A DNA stretch of 64,000 bases from Solanum dulcamara. Lineage: Eukaryota; Streptophyta; Magnoliopsida; Solanales; Solanaceae. Shown piece after piece: positions 58,993-64,000 of the stretch. The notes below the pieces were generated by a model. The model searched no databases. It had not been told where the DNA came from and saw only the letters and a list, made by a program, of their open reading frames with translations. Location: positions 21,799,740-21,863,739 of the forward strand of contig NC_077245.1 in the NCBI RefSeq assembly GCF_947179165.1, given 5' to 3'. Position numbers and translations under genes: made by a program. Position 1 is the stretch's first letter. Each line of letters opens with the position of its first letter.

Positions 58993-61900
58993 TGTAACAC
59001 CCCCCAAAATTTTTCGCTAAGATTCGAATATTTCTGCACGTGAGTGTAGACTCGGACCGGAGGACTTGTAATTTTACACATGAGTTAGGATCAATTCCTA
59101 AGTAATTGAAGAGTGTTAGATGTGTTTTGGGGTCATAAGGGATCTCTAACACCAAGTCGAGTCTAAAGAACTTCAATCGATTAAGTTTTCGGATGAGTTA
59201 GTATTAGGATCAACTTCAAATGATCATATCTCCTAGAATATAATGAAATGGGTGGGCCATGACCTACCAAATTAATGTTCTTTGAGTCTTCTTTCCAACG
59301 CCACTAAGATTGGAATTTTTGGAGTTTGGAGTCAAAAGTTATGACCATTTTACTACGGACTAGTACTGCAGAAATTTCAGGCCTGGGCGAAATTTAGGCT
59401 TGGCGCTCCAGTGGCGCGATGCGCCATTATAGCGCCAGAAAACAGCCTCAGTAGTTTGGTCCTTGCCGTGATACGCCACTATTAGATGTGTAGGGTTTTA
59501 AGCCTATTTTGACTTGGCGCTGCAGTGGCGTGACGCGCCACTATAGCGCCAGCAAGAGTTTTGCCCAATTTTCCAAATTTTTGAAGAGGGACAACTTGGA
59601 CTTTTTCCCTAATTATATATACCTATTCTTGGACGTTTTGGGACCATATTTTTTCAGTCTCTCTCTCTCTAAAAGCCCTAATATTTTCCTCCTTCTTCTT
59701 ATTCTCCTTCAAATCCTTCTCCAACAAAAATTGCCTTCAAGATGCTTCAAGAATTCAAGCCTTCCATTGAAGACCTAACATCAAAGTTTCTTCAAAGTCT
59801 TCAAACAAGGTATGTAAGGCTAACCTAAAATATGGATTGAGTTCTTCCATATGCCCATATATATGTTGGATAAGAGTTATGAAAGAGTTGAACTTTCTAG
59901 GAAGGTTTTCTTGAAAGTTTTTCTAAACTATAGAATGTTTTTAGATACCATTGGTTGATTGATGATTTTAATGAATTGAGTTACTAAATAGTTATCTTTT
60001 ATATTATTGACTACAAATGTATCTTTGTATATAGATTCATAGGTATTGACGATATTCTTGAGTTGAGTTTTATTGAGAGTATGGATTCATGTTTCATTCA
60101 CATGAACCCGAGATGAGATTTCTTTATCGTAATTGTCTTGAAGTTGAGGTGGATGGTTTTGTGTATATATGTATTGATTGGAAAGAAAAGAATGAATTGG
60201 ATAGTTAAGAATGTCCCTTTGCTTCCATAAATTGAACATATGACTAAAATAAGGATTTTGGAGTAGATATTTGACGATTGATGTGATGATGATGTTTGAC
60301 GATTGATGTGATGATGATGTTTGATGATTGATGTGATGATAATGTTTGAAAATAATGTGATGATAATGTTTGATGATGATGATGATGTGATGATGATGTT
60401 TGATGACGAAGTGAATAATGGTATTTGACGATGATGTGAATGAAAAGGTTATGTTGATGAGGATGTTGTGTGATGAAGTGGATTAGAGTCTAATGTGATT
60501 TTGTGGTATGTGATGTGCATAATTTGAGTTGATTGGAGTCTTAGGAATATTTTGAAAATAAATGATCTTTTGAGGAGGAGCTTTAACTAAATTAATTGTG
60601 AACCTTTTTGCATAAACTATTTACATATTATTTTGAGTTTAAAGAATTATTAGTTTCATCTTTGATTTAGAAATAAGTTTAAGTATGAGTTGAGTATGAG
60701 GAGCCTTTAAATGAGTTGAGTATTTTTACATTAAAGTATCTATTTTGAGGTTGAGTTGAGGAGTTGGAATTATATTTCAAATGTACATAATATTTTCTAT
60801 ATCCATTGAGTTAAGATGGTATCAAATTTGAAGGGAAGAGTTTGATGATTGAGATGAGTCGATTTGAAAAGAGTCCAATGAGACTTGCCATTATGACACG
60901 ATTGAGTTGAATTGAGGATAGAGTTGATGAGTCGGCAAGGTTCTAAATAAAACTAGCCGTGAGGGCTTATTTGAGATGATTGGATGGAGTCTTATGAGCA
61001 TGGAGTCATGGGAGGAGTATAGAGCACCGAAGCGGGTGAGAGTATAGTCCATACTCGAACCCCAGAAACTACACCGCCAATGTAGGTAGGGATGGAACTG
61101 TTAAAGACGGATGCTTCCCATGGGATCGAACCGTTAAAGTCGGATGTTTCCCATTTTATTATCCTGAAATGAGAGGACTTGACTAATCGATGGAATCCAT
61201 GATTAGGGAGGCGTTCATGCCCTGGCAAGGTATGGACGGACGTGGCAACAATGTCCGATTATTGTATTATCACTGGCTCATAAGTGATGGTTGTCGGATA
61301 AGAGAAACTCTCATTTAGGTCTTGATAGTACTCCGAGTCAGTTGAGTTGAGTGGCATGTGATTTGGTCCCGTCTAAACCATTTCTTGTTAGACTTAGGAC
61401 ACTTGAGTGAGTTGTTACTTATTTATTGAGTTGAGTCCTTTGAGTTAATTATTGAGTTGAGGGTATATGGTCGGATTGGGTTAGCCTAGTTAGAATTGGA
61501 TTGTACATGATTTAGATGGATATGTGAATTGATTGGATTAGATGATATGTGATTGACTTCAAGTTAACAGTATATGATTGAATTGGATTGAATGATTTAA
61601 TTGCACTGTATTGTACATGATTGGATTGGATTGTATAGTATATGATTGGTCTTTGTCAAAAAGGTTCTTACTTTAGACTTGTGACACTTTGATTGAGTCT
61701 CCCTTATCTTTCTGGTTTTGAGATAATTGAACCGGCGTTATTCGTCCTTGAGGTATGTTTCATTCTGCCATATTACATACTCGTACATTCTACGTACTGA
61801 TGTCCATTTGGACCTGCATCGTTTCATGATGTAGAGACAGGTTTAAGAGGTCGTCAATAGGAGCATCATTGGGGATCTATTCGCACTCAGCGTATTGGTG

Positions 61901-62311
61901 AGTCCTCCCCTATATTCGGAGGACACCGTTTGTGTATTCTTGCATTGAGTTAGCCCTTTTCATTTTGATTTGAGGTAGCCATGAACATGTCATTAGCACC
62001 AAATTAGATAGTAGTGATAGAGGCTTCATAGACTAGATAGTGATGGGGTGATTGAGTATCTCTTTCATTGAATTATTCTTGTCAAACTATTTTAATGACA
62101 AATATTAGAGTTGATTGGTTGGCCCATGGCCTTTATTCTTTGAGTTGGATTGATCTTTTGAGTTGTCCACCGAATATTCTCTTTATTTTTCTTTGTCTTC
62201 CACTAATTGAATAAATGGACGGATGTTTGATCAGGCTATGTGGTTTGCTTGGGAGAAAGAAATGGTTTTTGAGTACCGGTTACGTCTAGGGTACCCTCCC
62301 GGGGCGTGACA
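58993..62311 (+). mobile_element. Solo LTR, 3.3 kb, Ty3/gypsy-like
   Basis: TGTAACACC at the start, GGGGCGTGACA at the end; flanks ATTGT (58,988-58,992) and ATTAT (62,312-62,316) are a 5-bp target duplication with one mismatch. It lies in the LTR of Copia element B, and removing it joins AAACACC to GGTGCCC as in the other LTR. Notable parts: two copies of a GC-rich palindrome (59,400-59,551), a probable TATA (ATTATATATACC, 59,612) followed by a CT-rich leader and the AGGTATGTAAGGCT word shared with 3,806, a GATGAT-rich tandem array (60,270-60,440) and a 38-bp tandem duplication with GTTAAAG.CGGATG (61,088-61,153). The LTR is very long, as in some Tekay/Del-type elements. Confidence 0.9.
60270..60440 (+). 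repeat. GATGAT-rich tandem array in solo LTR
   Basis: Units of about 27-33 bases built on TTTGACGATTGATGTGATGA, with internal expansion of GATGAT. Confidence 0.85.
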
Positions 62312-63033
62312 ATTATGGTGCCCATTTCCAGTTCCTTTGGATTACAAGTGTTTCCCTTAGAGCTTTTTCATAAATGGTGAGAATACAGATGAGTTTCACT
62401 TTTGTATCTAACCAATTGATCTTCTGGTCGACACAATCTCTACCTGTATAACCTACATTTCTCTCTTTCTTTCTCTTTTTCTTTTACAATTATATTCTTG
62501 CAAGAATACAGAGTATTTGTGAAAGATGAAAGAACTAATTGAGTACAAATTCAAGTAAAGTTGTATAGTCATCTTTGATGAAGTAGAGAGGCTTTTTATA
62601 TTCGGCTTTGTTGAGGAATTAACCGTTATCTCTGATTGGAAAAATCCAAGGGATTTTTCATTTAATCAAGGATTTGTAATGTTTTCTTGATTGAGTGTAC
62701 ATATCCATATCATCCATGTCCATGTATTCCTTTGTAAGATCTTCAAGCTTTTCTGCCTTGTACATAAATCTTCTTTCCTCGTATGCTTGATGTCCTTCTT
62801 TCTTTGTCAACGGTCTTCTTTCTTTGTCCGCCTAATGTCAATGATTTCTGATGGCTCCTTGATAATCTTCTTTCCTTATCCGCCAGATGTCAATAATTTT
62901 TGATTTCTCCTTGATAGTTGGGATTTAATCCTCTTTCCTTGTTCTACAGGATCTTGATTGATTTAATCAGTTGGGTTATAATATATTTTTCTTGATCTTC
63001 TTTTCTTTGACCAAATCATTTATTGTGATTTGT

Positions 63034-64000
63034 TGTCATGACCCCGATCTATTATGACTGACAACCACACTAACCCTCTGGTGGAAGAACCATTAATACA
63101 ACCCAACTATCTTATTCATGAGATGCAAAAAGTGTAAAAAATGCATAAATAACTTAATTTAATGACAATGAGGCTGAGTTTCCATAAACTCAGTAAAGTC
63201 TAGTCAACAACCCCAAAACATGCGGAAATACCTAGAAATTAAAAGTCGATCGTACCAAAACTCTAAACAAGTCATCAAGTCTAGGAAAATGAGAAAGCAA
63301 TCCCAAATAAAGTCATTAAAAGGAAACTAGTGTTAAACATCTAAGTCTCAGAAAAAAGACTAGAAGTAAAGAGAGTCCATGATAGCCTGAAAGAAATAGC
63401 TCACCCTTAAACTTGAACAACTGTCACTCCTCTAAGTGAGGTCTCTCTACAGTTGGCTGAATATGCCCTGTACTCAACAAAGATAAAGCAAGTGTAGTAT
63501 CAATAAATAAAATCAACAGTGTACCGACAAGATCACGCGGCTAGCCAATAAGCAAATCATGGACAAGTAAACTCAATATAGTAAGCATATATATACAGAA
63601 TAAGCTTAATCATTTTCACATCAATCAGTACTCAGTAAGAACACAGTTCAACAATCTCAATATCATGCAACTTCACATAAAGGTCCTCTCATGGGACCTA
63701 CAAATACTTAATTTATGTCGGAATGTGACATTCGGTCCAAATATGCATCGGAATGTGACACCTAATCCAATTATGTATCAGAACGTGACACCCAATTTAA
63801 TTACGCAAATCAATCATAAATTAACATTAATAGTCTATATTATAATACCAAGAATAAGTTCATTACAAAATAGGCTAGTACGTGATCATTTTGCATATTC
63901 GATAGCTTGCTTTCCTATTCATATACACATCTGCATACTATAAATCAATTTAACAAGTACATGAAATGCATACAGAAAAATAAAATCATCACCTACCTGC
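63034..64000 (+). mobile_element. Ty3/gypsy-type LTR, partial (runs off window)
   Basis: Begins TGTCATGACCCCGATC, interrupting the Copia B LTR. It shares layout and words with the solo LTR at 18,962: CCTCTGGTGGAAGAACCA near the start, then copies of GGAACGTGACACC repeats at about 63,717-63,800. From the comparison with the 2.03-kb copy, roughly half of this LTR lies in the window. Whether it is solo or part of a full element cannot be seen. Confidence 0.78.

Larger units (their letters stand above)
58828..63033 (-). repeat. Copia element B, 5' LTR split by a solo LTR
   Basis: Pieces at 58,828-58,992 and 62,317-63,033 together match the 3' LTR at 51,213. Just below 58,828, in minus orientation, lies TTAGTATTAGAGCAGG, a decayed tRNA-Met PBS. 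The outer part (about 100 bases) is missing because another LTR begins at 63,034. Confidence 0.88.

Noticed and set aside
60992..61228. Minus-strand 78-residue frame
   Set aside because: Lies in the solo LTR and contains its 38-bp duplication (repeated SDFNGSIPWE-like peptide).
7..64000. tRNA, rRNA or snRNA genes
   Set aside because: No cloverleaf with A/B boxes or rRNA segment was recognised; tRNA-Met-like words are only retrotransposon primer sites.

Overview
The window is nuclear DNA of a flowering plant, most likely a member of the Solanaceae. The evidence is the AT-rich base composition, GT-AG introns, a plant-type MORN-repeat phosphatidylinositol phosphate kinase, a solendovirus-like endogenous pararetrovirus, and transposon families with a Solanaceae look. 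The family assignment is inference. There is one clearly intact host gene. Nearly everything else is transposable-element DNA or AT-rich intergenic sequence.

Layout. 0.4-1.2 kb: decayed PIF/Harbinger element. 2.4-12.5 kb: a minus-strand Copia carcass (gag at the high end, RT/RNase H at the low end) whose middle holds a Ty3-type LTR fragment (3.8 kb), a broken endogenous pararetrovirus (5.8-10.5 kb) and a Ty3/gypsy gag with its primer-binding site and LTR (10.5-12.0 kb). 14-18 kb: SINE-like, CACTA-like and two Stowaway-like small elements. 18.25-25.76 kb: a plus-strand Copia element with both LTRs. A 2.03 kb solo LTR sits in its gag (5-bp target duplication), and a 654-bp hAT element sits exactly at the solo-LTR edge (8-bp duplication). 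27.4-31.4 kb: Tourist-like MITEs, a TRIM multimer with three LTRs and two internal regions, and an RTE-type LINE fragment.

33.1-37.1 kb (+): an eight-exon gene for a type I/II B-family PIP5K of 816 residues (MORN repeats followed by a PIPK catalytic domain). The splice model keeps the frame through to the stop. Its leader carries a CT tract and a nine-codon upstream ORF.

38.4-44.3 kb: a complete but mutated Mutator-like element (MULE) with terminal inverted repeats of about 118 bp. It holds a multi-exon transposase pseudogene (+), a five-copy tandem array, and a convergent small gene (-) that looks like a GRF zinc-finger protein. This two-gene convergent layout recalls MuDR and is the most interesting system here. 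44.9-46.0 kb: a G-run-rich repeat element. 47.0 kb: a second, more decayed copy of the hAT family.

51.2-63.0 kb (-): a long Copia element (gag, PR, IN, RT, RH) with an additional ORF between RNase H and the 3' LTR. Its 5' LTR is split by a 3.3 kb solo LTR of another family and is then cut at 63,034 by a third Ty3-type LTR that runs off the window. The PIP5K gene is the only feature expected to produce a functional host protein.
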